Shown: one piece after another, positions 17,271 to 27,093 of the stretch
Position numbering within the stretch: the stretch's first letter is position 1
How the letters are laid out: the number at the start of each line of letters is the position of its first letter
Assembly: GCF_023283885.1 (NCBI RefSeq)
Contig: NZ_JAKILA010000003.1
Location: forward strand, 228,992-292,991
DNA: 64,000 nucleotides
Direction of reading: 5' to 3'
Source: Shewanella basaltis
Lineage (GTDB): Bacteria; Pseudomonadota; Gammaproteobacteria; Enterobacterales; Shewanellaceae
Translations under genes and position numbers: made by a program
The notes under the pieces: generated by a model
What the model was told of the DNA's origin: nothing
What the model saw: the letters and a program-made list of their open reading frames with translations, nothing else
Databases searched by the model: none

Positions 17271-18422
17271 ATGCTGATAAAAAAAATACTTATTAACACT
17301 TTATTGATAGGTTGTGCCTCTATGGCCTTATTAATATCGGGATGTAACATCTATAACGGCGAAGAAGTAAACACACAAACGGGCGCGAAAGAGCTTATAT
17401 TAAAAGACAAATTTGCAGATAATTTCAAAATTGGTACAGCAATTAGTAAGGCTCAAGTTCTTAATGCGAGCGATCCTGAATTATTGTTAGCGGCAAAGCA
17501 TTTCAATACCTTCACGCCAGAAAATGCCATGAAATGGGAATCTATCAATCCATTACCGAATGAATATCAATTTGAAGTTGCCGATGCATTAGTTAATTTT
17601 GCAGCAGCAAATAAGCAGCAATTGGTCGGGCATACCTTAGTGTGGCATTCCCAAACACCAGATTGGGTCTTTGAAGATGATTCTGGCAATCTTCTTAATC
17701 GAGATCAATTATTACAACGCATGCAACATCATATTAAAACAGTAGCAGGGCGTTACGCAGACCAAATATTTGCGTGGGACGTAGTGAATGAGGCATTAAA
17801 CGAAGACGGCACCTTGCGTGAATCTAAATGGCAACAAATAATTGGTGATGATTTCATTGAACATGCCTTTATGTTTGCCCACCAAGCAGCGCCAAAAGCC
17901 AAGTTATATTACAATGATTACAACATGTTTAAACCTGCCAAAAGAGCAGGAGCCATCGCACTGATAAAACGACTTAAGCAAAAAGGCATTCAGATAGATG
18001 GTGTCGGCATGCAAGCACATTATTCACTTGCTTCGCCAGACTTTGCAGAAGTTGAAGACTCTATTGTGGCTCTTGCTGCAACCGGTGTTGATGTGATGAT
18101 TACTGAGCTTGATATTTCGGTATTACCTTTTCCAGAGAATCTCGCGGAAGGTGCCGATGTATCTTTAGATGTCGCATTGCAGCAGCAGTATAACCCTTAT
18201 GCAACAGGCCTTCCTAATGCCGTTGAACAACAATTAGCATCTCGATATCAAGCTTTATTCTCTATCTATAAAAAACACAGTAATAGTATTGGGCGAGTCA
18301 CATTTTGGGGCGTGAGTGACAAGCAAACTTGGCGTAATGGTTGGCCAATGCAAGGCCGTACCGACTATCCCTTATTAATTGATAGAAACATGCAGATAAA
18401 AGGCTTTGTCGACAGCTTGTAA
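17271..18422 (+). CDS. GH10 endo-1,4-beta-xylanase, lipoprotein
   Basis: 383 residues; the only intact one of three GH10 copies. A lipoprotein signal (MALLISGC, lipobox ISGC at about residues 22-25) predicts an outer-membrane anchor. The TIM-barrel motifs are complete: TFTPENAMKWESINPLPNEY, GHTLVWHSQTPDWVF, AWDVVNEALNEDG with the acid/base Glu, KLYYNDYNMF, VMITELDISVLPF with the nucleophile Glu, and RVTFWGVSDKQTWR. It cuts the xylan backbone into oligosaccharides for import. A strong terminator follows at 18465. Confidence 0.95.
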   Translation: MLIKKILINTLLIGCASMALLISGCNIYNGEEVNTQTGAKELILKDKFADNFKIGTAISKAQVLNASDPELLLAAKHFNTFTPENAMKWESINPLPNEYQFEVADALVNFAAANKQQLVGHTLVWHSQTPDWVFEDDSGNLLNRDQLLQRMQHHIKTVAGRYADQIFAWDVVNEALNEDGTLRESKWQQIIGDDFIEHAFMFAHQAAPKAKLYYNDYNMFKPAKRAGAIALIKRLKQKGIQIDGVGMQAHYSLASPDFAEVEDSIVALAATGVDVMITELDISVLPFPENLAEGADVSLDVALQQQYNPYATGLPNAVEQQLASRYQALFSIYKKHSNSIGRVTFWGVSDKQTWRNGWPMQGRTDYPLLIDRNMQIKGFVDSL

Positions 18423-18464
18423 TCACATCCTTAATGGTAAGTAATGTAAACGTATAACGAGTAA

Positions 18465-18499
18465 GGCCACTCATATTATTGATGTAAGTGGCTTTTTTT
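18465..18499 (+). terminator. Terminator after the GH10 gene
   Basis: GGCCACT and AGTGGC arms with a ~15-nt loop and seven T residues, 42 bp past the stop codon. Confidence 0.85.
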
Positions 18500-18774
18500 A
18501 AATTTGGCCAGTATATTATCAGAGCTAAAGTGGTAATAAATCATTTTAAATCGGTAACTAAAAGTAGCTTGTACACATTTATTCACTCGAATATTCCGGT
18601 CTTCACAGACTCAAATGTACAAGTCGGTGAAAAATTAAATTACTAATCATGTAAATATAATAGTAGATGATTTCAAGCGAGTAGTCTGTTTCAAAGTAAC
18701 GTTATAGTCATTATGATCTAAAAGTGTTGATTCTAAATAAGAATCAACAAAACAAAATAAAACATATAAAAATA

Positions 18775-19459
18775 GACTCAAGTGGATTAAGTCATCGTTA
18801 GTTATTAGCCCTATGCTACTTTTATTATCGGGATGTTTTGACAATAACAAAGCGTCTACTAAAGTACCTCCAATTGATGTAGTAGAACCGAACCTACACC
18901 ATGGCAACGTTAGTTGAAGCGGCAAACAAGCCGAATAAATACATATTGACAGCGCAATCATGAGACAGATTATCTCGACATAGTAAAAAAGAATTTAACT
19001 ATGTTACGCCAGAAAATGCGGTAAAATGGGGCTCTTTACAAACGTCAACCTCTGATATTTGTAACTTTGTTGCTTTAGATAGCATGATTGATTTTGTTGA
19101 AGAAAATGACATGGTATTTAAAGGTCATGCTTTAGTATGGTATCGCCAAGCCCCTAATATTTTTACTGATGATGTAGTGCCTAAAGATTTAATGATTCTA
19201 ATCAATGCCCATATTGATGTTACGGCTGCGGGTTATAGCGGACAAATATATGCGTGAGATGTGGCAAATTAAGTGATGAGGACGACGCTAACTATCGTGA
19301 CTTGGTATTTTTTTTGCAGAGTTAAATAAAAGCTTTATTGCTGATGCATTTACCCGAGCCGATGCCGCAGATCCTAAAGCTAAGTGTTTTATAACGATTA
19401 CAGCATAGATAATGTCAATGCAAAATCTGATGCTGTTTTGGCCATAGTCACTGAATTAA
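18775..19459 (+). pseudogene. GH10 xylanase, decayed copy 2
   Basis: A lipoprotein-like leader (SPMLLLLSGCFDNNKAS) leads into fragments of GH10: EFNYVTPENAVKWGSL, GHALVWYRQAPNIFTDD, INAHIDVTAAGYSGQIYA, then TGA instead of Trp in the acid/base motif and TAA in place of Glu (DVAN-stop). Further stops and frameshifts follow until FYNDYSIDN and AIVTELITQ, where similarity ends and an unrelated fragment begins. More decayed than copy 1. Confidence 0.85.
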
Positions 19460-19460
19460 T

Positions 19461-19570
19461 CACTCAATCAATGTTTATCTGCATGGTTTGTCAACGATGA
19501 TGACCCGTCAGTATTTAACTCTGTACAATGGCAGTCGCTGTTTCAAATCTCGAAAGCTAAAACACAATAG
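19461..19570 (+). pseudogene. Fragment of the island-border protein family
   Basis: About 105 bp match the end of the ORF at 2065-2568: LSAWFVNDDDPSVFNSVQW here against LSAWFITDEHPSVFNSPQW there. This copy keeps the natural end SLFQISKAKTQ-stop but lacks everything before. It is joined directly to the truncated GH10 copy 2. The same sequence at the left island end and here suggests a seam between two inserted segments. Confidence 0.6.
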
Positions 19571-19676
19571 TGAGAGTATTTAATGCTCAGCATTATTTTA
19601 TATAAGTCTGTGGCGAATATGAAAACTTATTTTATTACGCTTTAGCCATGCTGTTTTACAGCATGGCTATACATAT

Positions 19677-21206
19677 TTAAAAAGTGTATGTTGGTGATTT
19701 GCAGTGTTGATTAATGTAATCAACTTGTGATGGCATAATTGATACAGACTTATCAATTACAGATTGTATATGTTTAAGACGACGATCAATTTCATATTCA
19801 GTCAACGTATCAACTAACGGGTGGTAGCCTTTTGGTTGCAAGCCTTGGCCATGCATAACCGCTAACCATGACATTTCATTAAACAATTCATTATCTTGCC
19901 TAAATATTCGACCATTATTTTGATACAGTTCAATTTTTTGCTTGAGATAGTCTGGAATGGACATGTTTTTACAAAAACGCCAAAATGCAGTGTCGTCTCT
20001 GTTTGTGACTTTATAATGCATAATTACGAAATCTCTTATCCGTTCCATCTCAAGATTAAGTTGTTGGTTGTAGGTATCGATTTCAACTTGTTCAAACCCT
20101 TTAGAAGGAAACAAGCTTAATAATTTTGCTATTCCTAGTTGAATGAGGTGTAACCCAGTGGATTCTAACGGTTCAATAAATCCTGCAGATAGTCCAATAG
20201 CAACGCAGTTTTTATTCCAGCTTTTGTTTCTTGTACCTGTTGTCCAACGTAAAAAATTAGGATCACTTAGGGGGGCTGTTTCCATTTGTGATGTTAGCAA
20301 GGCCACAGCTTCATCATCGCTAACAAATTGACTTGGGTAAACATAACCATTACCAATACGATGTTGTAACGGTATACGCCATGTCCATCCTGCATCTTGT
20401 GCCGTTGAAATTGTGTATGGTTTAATCTTTTCTGTACTCGTGCAGGGCATTGCAACAGCGCGATCACAAGGTAACCAGTCGCTCCAATCATTAAAACCGG
20501 TTTTTAACGCGCCTTCTATTAGTAATCCTTTAAAGCCAGAACAGTCGATAAATAAGTCTCCTTCAATCAGCTCACCATCTTCTAATCGTAATGATTCAAT
20601 AAAACCATCATTGTGACGTAACACTACATCAACAACTTTTCCTTCTTTTCGAGTTACCCCGTTATTCGTTGCAAAATTTCTTAAGTATTTGGCGTACAAT
20701 GTTGCGTCAAAATGAAATGCATAAGCAATATTAGATAAGGGGGAATTTCCCATTTTCTGTGGGCGGTTAAATCTACCTTGTTTTGCAGCAAGTGCTTCTA
20801 AAGAATATTTCTCAATATCAGGAGCTTTGCCTTGCTGATACATTTTCAACCAATAATGGTGAAATTGAATCGCATCCATATCGACACCATAACGGCCGAA
20901 AGGATGCATGTATCTATGGCCTTTTTGTTTCCAATTAACAAACTCGATGCCGAGCTTAAATGTTGCTTGGGTTTTGACGATAAACTCATTTTCATCAATC
21001 CCCAGTATTTTATTAAACAAGGCTATTTGAGGGATTGTGGCTTCACCGACCGACACAGTGCCTATTTGGTCAGATTCGATAACAACGATCTGACAATCAT
21101 AGTTTGTCAGTACTTTAGAAAAAGTGGCCGCGGTCATCCATCCCGCGGTCCCACCACCAACGATAATTATCTTTTTAATGCCATTGGATTTTGATGTAAC
21201 ACCCAT
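19677..21206 (-). CDS. Tryptophan-halogenase-like flavoprotein of the TonB receptor cluster
   Basis: 509 residues. Flavin-dependent halogenase features are complete: the FAD site IIIVGGGTAGWMTAATF, the QATFKLGIEFVNW segment with the catalytic Lys, GWTWRIPL, which matches the WxWxIP signature, and GLSAGFIEPLESTGLHLI with the catalytic Glu region. The family's biochemistry is halogenation of Trp or indoles, but proteins of this branch occur next to TonB receptors for plant glycans in many proteobacteria and their substrate is unknown. The ATG at 21206 has GAGG ahead. It lies 207 bp behind the receptor gene on the same strand. Confidence 0.85.
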   Translation of the reverse strand: MGVTSKSNGIKKIIIVGGGTAGWMTAATFSKVLTNYDCQIVVIESDQIGTVSVGEATIPQIALFNKILGIDENEFIVKTQATFKLGIEFVNWKQKGHRYMHPFGRYGVDMDAIQFHHYWLKMYQQGKAPDIEKYSLEALAAKQGRFNRPQKMGNSPLSNIAYAFHFDATLYAKYLRNFATNNGVTRKEGKVVDVVLRHNDGFIESLRLEDGELIEGDLFIDCSGFKGLLIEGALKTGFNDWSDWLPCDRAVAMPCTSTEKIKPYTISTAQDAGWTWRIPLQHRIGNGYVYPSQFVSDDEAVALLTSQMETAPLSDPNFLRWTTGTRNKSWNKNCVAIGLSAGFIEPLESTGLHLIQLGIAKLLSLFPSKGFEQVEIDTYNQQLNLEMERIRDFVIMHYKVTNRDDTAFWRFCKNMSIPDYLKQKIELYQNNGRIFRQDNELFNEMSWLAVMHGQGLQPKGYHPLVDTLTEYEIDRRLKHIQSVIDKSVSIMPSQVDYINQHCKSPTYTF

Positions 21207-21413
21207 ATAAAACCTCGAAAAAATTACAGTCTATTAAGGGGATTTCGCTAGATAGTAACTCTTTGATATGGTTGCTAGCTTGATATAGTTACTCAGCAAA
21301 ATTAAGATGAAACTAATTAAAATAATAATTTACGACCCAGTTAATATAAACAGATACAGGGAATCTATATCTGTTTATTATAAGCCAGTAATATATTAAA
21401 TTAATTTTTTATT

Positions 21414-24400
21414 TTAGAATGTTGCTCTAACAATAAAGCTGTAACGTCGGTCGTTAACAAACCAAGACCGGGTTTTTTTGTCACCTTCTTCATTTATCTG
21501 CATTAAAGTCTCTGTGATATTATTATTGAGGTTGGTACCTTGTATTCCAACTTTCCAATTATCATTAATGCTCCAAAATAATGATGCATCAAGTTGACCA
21601 TTTGCTGAGTTATAAATAGGCAATGTGGTAATCACATCTCGTGTGGTTAACAGATATTCAGAGCGCCAGTTATAAGCTATGCGACCTGAGAAACCGTATT
21701 TTTCGTATAACACAGCAGCGTTTGCATTTTGTTCTGACAAGCCTTCAAGAGGTAAATCATCGAAAGCAAAATTGCCGACATCACTGTTGTCATTAACAGA
21801 ATCGTTTAAACCACTATTCGGAGAACCATCTTCATTAATATACGTATAATTGAGTTGTAAACCTAACCCAGATAATGCACCAGGTAATGTGTCATAAAAC
21901 TGTTGATAAGCGATTTCATAACCACTGACAGTTCCTTTATCGCCGTTAGTTGCACCTGCGACTTGTACAGTTTGAGTTGCACCATTGTTTGTGAACTCTC
22001 TTTCTGTAACTCCGTTAATAAAATAATTACTAAGATCTTTATAAAATAGTGATGCAGTAAGCGAGCTTCCCTGAGCGAAGTACCATTCAAGTGAAAGATC
22101 GTAATTGTAAGATTCCATTGGTTTTAAGAATGGATTACCTGAGCTTGCTGTATACCGATCATAAGATGCAGAAACAGGCACAGGCACACCACCAGGAGCA
22201 ACATTAGGATCATATATGACAGATATGTCTTCACCTTGAATATTCACATAATTACGTAAGTTACCAAGTGAAGGTAGAGCAATTGCTTCTGAAAAACCAA
22301 ATCGAAGTAATAATTCTTCAGTTAAGTTTAGTTTGAAGTTAACGCTAGGTAGTATATTTGAATAATCGCTTGTTGCATTAGTCTTTGCAGACCCAGAATT
22401 TCCAAATGCTGCTTGATCTGCGACTAACACGTTACCTAAATCAGTAGGGTCATTTGGGTCATTTGGTGCGTTGTCCGGAAAAATAGTAAAACCAGCCGTT
22501 TCATTCTCTAGTTTAACATAGCGAAAACCTAAATTAGCTCGGTAGTCCATATCAGCTAGTTGACCTTCAAAATTAAATCTGATGTAGGCCGCATTATTTA
22601 TTTCTGTCGTTTTGTTGATTTCGTTTGGAATAAAATTGCCAGTAGCTCCTTCTCTGCTAGCTAGTGGATTCCAACCCCAATCAACAGCTTTGGCGTTAGT
22701 TAAAGCATTATTTAAATTACGATAATCTTTAACCATTTCAAGTGACGGGAATAGAAAGTTATTTCCGCCTTCTGTGGTTAATACGCCTCCACGGGCAAAA
22801 TTATCAAAATTTATTTGGTCATAAGGTACGTCTGTATCTGAGTACCATATATTTCCCCCAGCCCATGCTTCTGATAATACTCCCCAGTTATACACTGACT
22901 GTCTCGTGGTTTGCTCACGTTTAGAATAACGAACACCCATTTGTATCGATGATAATATGCCATGATCAAAGGTATATTCAGTATCTGCGCGAGAGGCCAA
23001 CTCTGTACCGTCGTTTTCAGAAATATGGTCCATCGCACTTCTAAAAAAGTTTTTACTCGGATCGGTAAATGGATTAGAAGACATAAAATTAGATTGCCCG
23101 TCAAAACCAGGACTATGTAGAGTTACATCAACAATACCACCGCCAGTTAAATCCATATCGACAACAGCTCTGGTTGCTCCCATTACAGATATGTCTTCGA
23201 TCCCCATAGAGGCATCTACATATTGAATGTCAAAATTAAAGGCCCATGAGTCATTTGGAGTATAAGCTACATTAAAACTGTAATCGTTAACAATTGACTC
23301 TTCGTCTCTAGCGCGAGTTTGCATTATATGTTGCATACCGTAACGTTGAGGTGAACCATCACCACGCCATCCTGCTTCCGATGTTATAATGCCCTTCTCA
23401 AAGTAGCCACTTTCATCAAATTCAAACTCTGTTCCCTCAATTGGAAGCATATTAGAGTGTGAATCAGTATCATCCATTTCGATAGTGTTTTCATTCCAAG
23501 CGAGCCTAGCTTCTGAACGAATAAACTCACCGGTTAGTAGTAATGTTCGATCTGCATTTTCCCATTGTAACGAAGTGGCAAAACCTTCACGGTTTCTGTT
23601 ATCTTGTTTTTTACTTAAGCGAGTAGAGCGTGGAACATATTTAGTATCATCCCACTCTTGCTGCTGGTACAAGCCAACTTGTGTCCCATTAGACTCAACT
23701 TTTATTTCTGAATTTGAATAATTCAATAACAGGCCCAATCTGCCTGAGTCTAACTCCCAAATATCGCTATAGAGAGTCGAAAATGTAGGTGAAACTTCTT
23801 CTCTAAGATCGGTATAGGTACCATCAGTGCTAAAAGCAAAAACACGACCGGATGAATCAAAGGCTTTGCGCGTATTTAGATTAACCGATCCTGCAATTCC
23901 ACCTTCAATCATATCTGCGGTTTGGTTTTTAAAGACTTCAACAGACCCCATCAATTCTGGTGAAACATCCTCAAATCCTAATCCACGGCCAGAATCAGCA
24001 GAAAATGCATCTCTGTTATTAAATTCACTTCGAACGTGAGTCAAACCACGAACTACAACACCACCACCTTCAACCCCAAAGTGGTCAGGATCATCTGCAG
24101 CGGCAAAACGTTCAATAGCAACACCTGGTAAACGAGATATTGCTTCTAATACGCTTCTATCAGGTAAAGCACCAATGTCTTCTGCAGAAATGGCATCGAC
24201 AACAGTATCAGCTGCTAATTTCATGTTTTGAGCTGATATAATATTACCACGTTGACCAGACACTTTTATTACTTCAATTGTGTCTTGTTGTTCTTGTGTT
24301 TCTTCTTGATTAACTTGTTCTTCTTCAGCTAATGCTGAGTGAGACATTAACGCTATAATTGCTGAAGCTAAAACTGAATATTTGAATGACTTTTTTTTGT

Positions 24401-24431
24401 ATCTAGTGTCATGTATAAATGTGTTTATCAT
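21414..24431 (-). CDS. TonB-dependent outer-membrane receptor (glycan type)
   Basis: 1005 residues from the ATG at 24431, chosen because AGGGGA lies at the right distance; the frame is open 8 codons further to 24455. A signal peptide ends near SHSALAEEE. Then come a TonB-box-like VIKVSGQR, a plug domain (DRSVLEAISRLPGVAIERF, VVVRGLTHVRSEFN, GSVEVFKNQTADMIEGGIAG, SVNLNTR) and a long barrel ending in aromatic Phe (RYSFIVRATF). It is of the TonB/proteobacterial saccharide class. The neighbouring GH52, GH9 and GH3 genes point to xylo-oligosaccharide uptake. Upstream lies the palindrome at 24558. Confidence 0.93.
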   Translation of the reverse strand: MINTFIHDTRYKKKSFKYSVLASAIIALMSHSALAEEEQVNQEETQEQQDTIEVIKVSGQRGNIISAQNMKLAADTVVDAISAEDIGALPDRSVLEAISRLPGVAIERFAAADDPDHFGVEGGGVVVRGLTHVRSEFNNRDAFSADSGRGLGFEDVSPELMGSVEVFKNQTADMIEGGIAGSVNLNTRKAFDSSGRVFAFSTDGTYTDLREEVSPTFSTLYSDIWELDSGRLGLLLNYSNSEIKVESNGTQVGLYQQQEWDDTKYVPRSTRLSKKQDNRNREGFATSLQWENADRTLLLTGEFIRSEARLAWNENTIEMDDTDSHSNMLPIEGTEFEFDESGYFEKGIITSEAGWRGDGSPQRYGMQHIMQTRARDEESIVNDYSFNVAYTPNDSWAFNFDIQYVDASMGIEDISVMGATRAVVDMDLTGGGIVDVTLHSPGFDGQSNFMSSNPFTDPSKNFFRSAMDHISENDGTELASRADTEYTFDHGILSSIQMGVRYSKREQTTRQSVYNWGVLSEAWAGGNIWYSDTDVPYDQINFDNFARGGVLTTEGGNNFLFPSLEMVKDYRNLNNALTNAKAVDWGWNPLASREGATGNFIPNEINKTTEINNAAYIRFNFEGQLADMDYRANLGFRYVKLENETAGFTIFPDNAPNDPNDPTDLGNVLVADQAAFGNSGSAKTNATSDYSNILPSVNFKLNLTEELLLRFGFSEAIALPSLGNLRNYVNIQGEDISVIYDPNVAPGGVPVPVSASYDRYTASSGNPFLKPMESYNYDLSLEWYFAQGSSLTASLFYKDLSNYFINGVTEREFTNNGATQTVQVAGATNGDKGTVSGYEIAYQQFYDTLPGALSGLGLQLNYTYINEDGSPNSGLNDSVNDNSDVGNFAFDDLPLEGLSEQNANAAVLYEKYGFSGRIAYNWRSEYLLTTRDVITTLPIYNSANGQLDASLFWSINDNWKVGIQGTNLNNNITETLMQINEEGDKKTRSWFVNDRRYSFIVRATF

Positions 24432-24904
24432 GTTGAATATTCCCCTGGTATTCATCGAAGCTCATCACAAGTAGAACGTGATAGCCTTTTTTTATTGCAG
24501 TATCAGACTAGATAAAAAATTTTTAATAATCGTTCTATATTTAACAAAACATCAACATTGAACGTTCAAATTCATGATTATGCAGATAGATAGACGCATT
24601 TTGTAGCCTTAGAGTTATTTTAACGCGTTACACGCTACAAAATTTGGCTTAAACCTCAGTAATGAGAACAAAAATAAAAATGATATTAATACCAGAAATG
24701 GCACTTGGGTTAGCAATGAAGTTAATTCCTGAATTCATACCATAGAGATCACTTGAACTATTATTTAAGTTAGCATCGCAGTGAATAAAAATAGAAAACG
24801 TACAACTGCGGATACACTTGGATTGTGGTGTATTAACTTGGTAAGAGTAAACCTATTGCAAGTTAATACACAACTTTTAACTAGGACGTGGACTACCTAA
24901 ATAA
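24432..24904. other. Promoter region of the TonB receptor
   Basis: 473 bp without a gene. It holds the palindrome at 24558 and a perfect 9-bp inverted repeat TTTTGTAGC (24599-24607) / GCTACAAAA (24634-24642) with a 26-nt spacer, which could end transcription from the GH52 gene or bind a regulator. Confidence 0.4.
24558..24569. promoter_or_regulatory. Palindromic operator candidate TTGAACGTTCAA
   Basis: A perfect 12-bp palindrome ~125 bp upstream of the receptor start. The same sequence occurs at 33647, upstream of the GH3-MFS operon, and half-sites (CGTTCAAG, CGTTCAAC, TTGAACG) lie at 31547-31601 upstream of the other GH3 gene. Its presence only at these promoters in the window supports a shared operator. 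The binding protein is unknown; the AraC-type gene at 32125 is one candidate. Confidence 0.55.
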
Positions 24905-27013
24905 TTACTCTTCTAACCATAACCAAGCGGTTACACCACGAGGGTAATATTTACTCGCCGATATTTTACCTGCAACAATTTGGTCACTCCATGCCCAGTA
25001 ACTTAATTCTTCATCGGTTAACCAAGCAACGTGTATGCTATCGGCTAATGCTGTATTCGATGCAAGGTCAATTTTTAATATTTTACGGGCAATAAATTGT
25101 GATAAATAAATTTTACTTAACCACGAGTTCTCACTGGTTGAAGATAATTTCCAACCGCCATTTTCAAATAAACAGCCGTTATTTATAACAACATTAAAAT
25201 GCTTAGTTAATGCATTTATTAGTGCCTTCGTCGAAGGGCGCTGTTCTACTTCATGCAAAATGCCGGAAAAGTAGGGGAAAACAAGCCCCTCAATCACAGG
25301 TATGATCTTTGATTGGTTGCTACCGTCTAAAACTGCGGCAATAAAACCTTGCTCGTTAATAGATGAATATAAGGTATTGGCTAATAAATCAGCTTGTTTA
25401 ATGGCGCTATCTGCTAATGAATATTTGCCTAATTGCAAAAATAAACGATGCATTAATATGTAAGCAGCCCAAGTTTTACTGGCCAAATAAATATTACGGC
25501 ATGCTTGGCCTAAAGATGCATCTAAAGAGTCATAGGTGGTAATTTCTTCTATGGTTCTACAACTGTTAAAGCTCATTACACCATCTCGGGCCGAAGCGAG
25601 CGGATTATCTCGATTGACTAAACTATTTAAACACGCTTCAAAAATATTCAGTTGTTTTTCAGCCCAGTCGAAGTCTTGTATTTTAAAGGTGTAAGTACTA
25701 GCGCAGCATATCCAGTTGACTAATTGCTCACAGGTCATGTGTGAGAATAAGCCTTTATTGCCATAAACTTCATAGGCTGAATGTTGTGGTTTAGCAAACA
25801 CATTTGCCACACCCATATCATGACAAAAACTGAGCCCACCAGTATACTTGTTACCATCACCGTTATGTATTTCATCCTCATAACTGTATCGCTCAATAAA
25901 CATTTCAAGCACATTTTTGACCACCCATGGATTCATCTTGAGTTCAAAAAATAGGTGGTCAGCTGTCAAATCAAGGGTATTCATCATTCGATATTCCCCT
26001 TCATTAACGACCCAAAGCGGCTTATGTTGAATGTCTAAGAGCTGTGTGCTGCCATAGTAACTTCGAGTGGCATGGATCAACATGAAACGCTGGTCGTCTG
26101 AAAGTTGAATATTATCAACCAATGAATCACTTTTTTTCCACTTATTAATAAGTGCTAAATGGTGTTGTTTGGCGTAGCTTGCAACAGCTTCAATTGTCGT
26201 AAAATATCTATTGTAAAAATATTGACTCGCAAGTCCACTTGTTACCACGCCTGAACGATGAAAACATACGGCAAAACGAAAGGTTTGTGTTACACCAGCT
26301 GGAACTGTGAGTAAAAATGCTTTGGTTGTTCCAATAGAGAACTGATTAGCTTCGGGGGAAGTTGAAAACAAAATATGCTCAATTGATAAGCCGCTTGCCG
26401 TCACGATTTGGGTAGATAACTCACTTTGATGATTACTGTCACAACTGACAATTGCAGTACCATTTCCTTGAGCTATTCCGATTAGCTCGCTATTTGAATC
26501 TTGTAAAAAACGCATGGCGGAATAGGGATCATTACCTTCGTAACCAAAAAAGGCCATTCTTTGATGTTGACTGTTGGTGTTATCTACCGTCAATTCAACA
26601 AATACTGCTGGTAGTAGAACCTCTTTGAGTTCAGACTCACTTGCTTGAGCTGGATCTTCGATACTCTCAACAGGTGAGATGATTGAAAACGAGAGTTCGT
26701 CAATACGCCAAGTATCTGTTGCCATTTGGTATTGACGTTCAATATCTTGTTTGTTGTAGCTTTTAAGATATTTGCTATCGTCATATGGCTTATCGTCAAA
26801 ATTGGCAAAATCGGCTAATTTATTTTGAGTCGGTTGGAAGAACGGTAACGCGGTAAATTCATTTTTAGCGATATCTTGAAGTCCAATGTAAATATTTTGA
26901 TTGGCAGGTTTTCCAAGCTCCTGACCAATCCCGCCTTTTGCACCAGGAAATCCTAACGTAAACGAGGCAAAAGCACCTATTGGGGAGTGATGTGCATTAA
27001 AAAAGTTATTCAT
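24905..27013 (-). CDS. GH52 beta-xylosidase
   Basis: 702 residues from the ATG at 27013 (a TTG start three codons earlier is possible). The N-terminus FFNAHHSPIGAFASFTLGFP is the hallmark of family 52, whose known members are intracellular xylan beta-1,4-xylosidases. The nucleophile region WVVNEGEYRMMNTLDLT and the acid/base region TYDSLDASLGQACRN are intact. No signal peptide, so it acts in the cytoplasm on imported xylo-oligosaccharides, releasing xylose with retention. Transcribed in the same direction as the GH9 gene, 80 bp away. Confidence 0.94.
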   Translation of the reverse strand: MNNFFNAHHSPIGAFASFTLGFPGAKGGIGQELGKPANQNIYIGLQDIAKNEFTALPFFQPTQNKLADFANFDDKPYDDSKYLKSYNKQDIERQYQMATDTWRIDELSFSIISPVESIEDPAQASESELKEVLLPAVFVELTVDNTNSQHQRMAFFGYEGNDPYSAMRFLQDSNSELIGIAQGNGTAIVSCDSNHQSELSTQIVTASGLSIEHILFSTSPEANQFSIGTTKAFLLTVPAGVTQTFRFAVCFHRSGVVTSGLASQYFYNRYFTTIEAVASYAKQHHLALINKWKKSDSLVDNIQLSDDQRFMLIHATRSYYGSTQLLDIQHKPLWVVNEGEYRMMNTLDLTADHLFFELKMNPWVVKNVLEMFIERYSYEDEIHNGDGNKYTGGLSFCHDMGVANVFAKPQHSAYEVYGNKGLFSHMTCEQLVNWICCASTYTFKIQDFDWAEKQLNIFEACLNSLVNRDNPLASARDGVMSFNSCRTIEEITTYDSLDASLGQACRNIYLASKTWAAYILMHRLFLQLGKYSLADSAIKQADLLANTLYSSINEQGFIAAVLDGSNQSKIIPVIEGLVFPYFSGILHEVEQRPSTKALINALTKHFNVVINNGCLFENGGWKLSSTSENSWLSKIYLSQFIARKILKIDLASNTALADSIHVAWLTDEELSYWAWSDQIVAGKISASKYYPRGVTAWLWLEE

Positions 27014-27093
27014 AATATTCAACTGTCAATTAAGTAGAATTTAAAAATTTGGCCACGGTAAGTGACACGTCTATTTGTATTTTAAGTTAGCGT

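Noticed and set aside
24599..24642. 9-bp inverted repeat upstream of the TonB receptor as an operator
   Set aside because: The 26-nt spacer and lack of a second copy make it a weak candidate; noted only in the region description.
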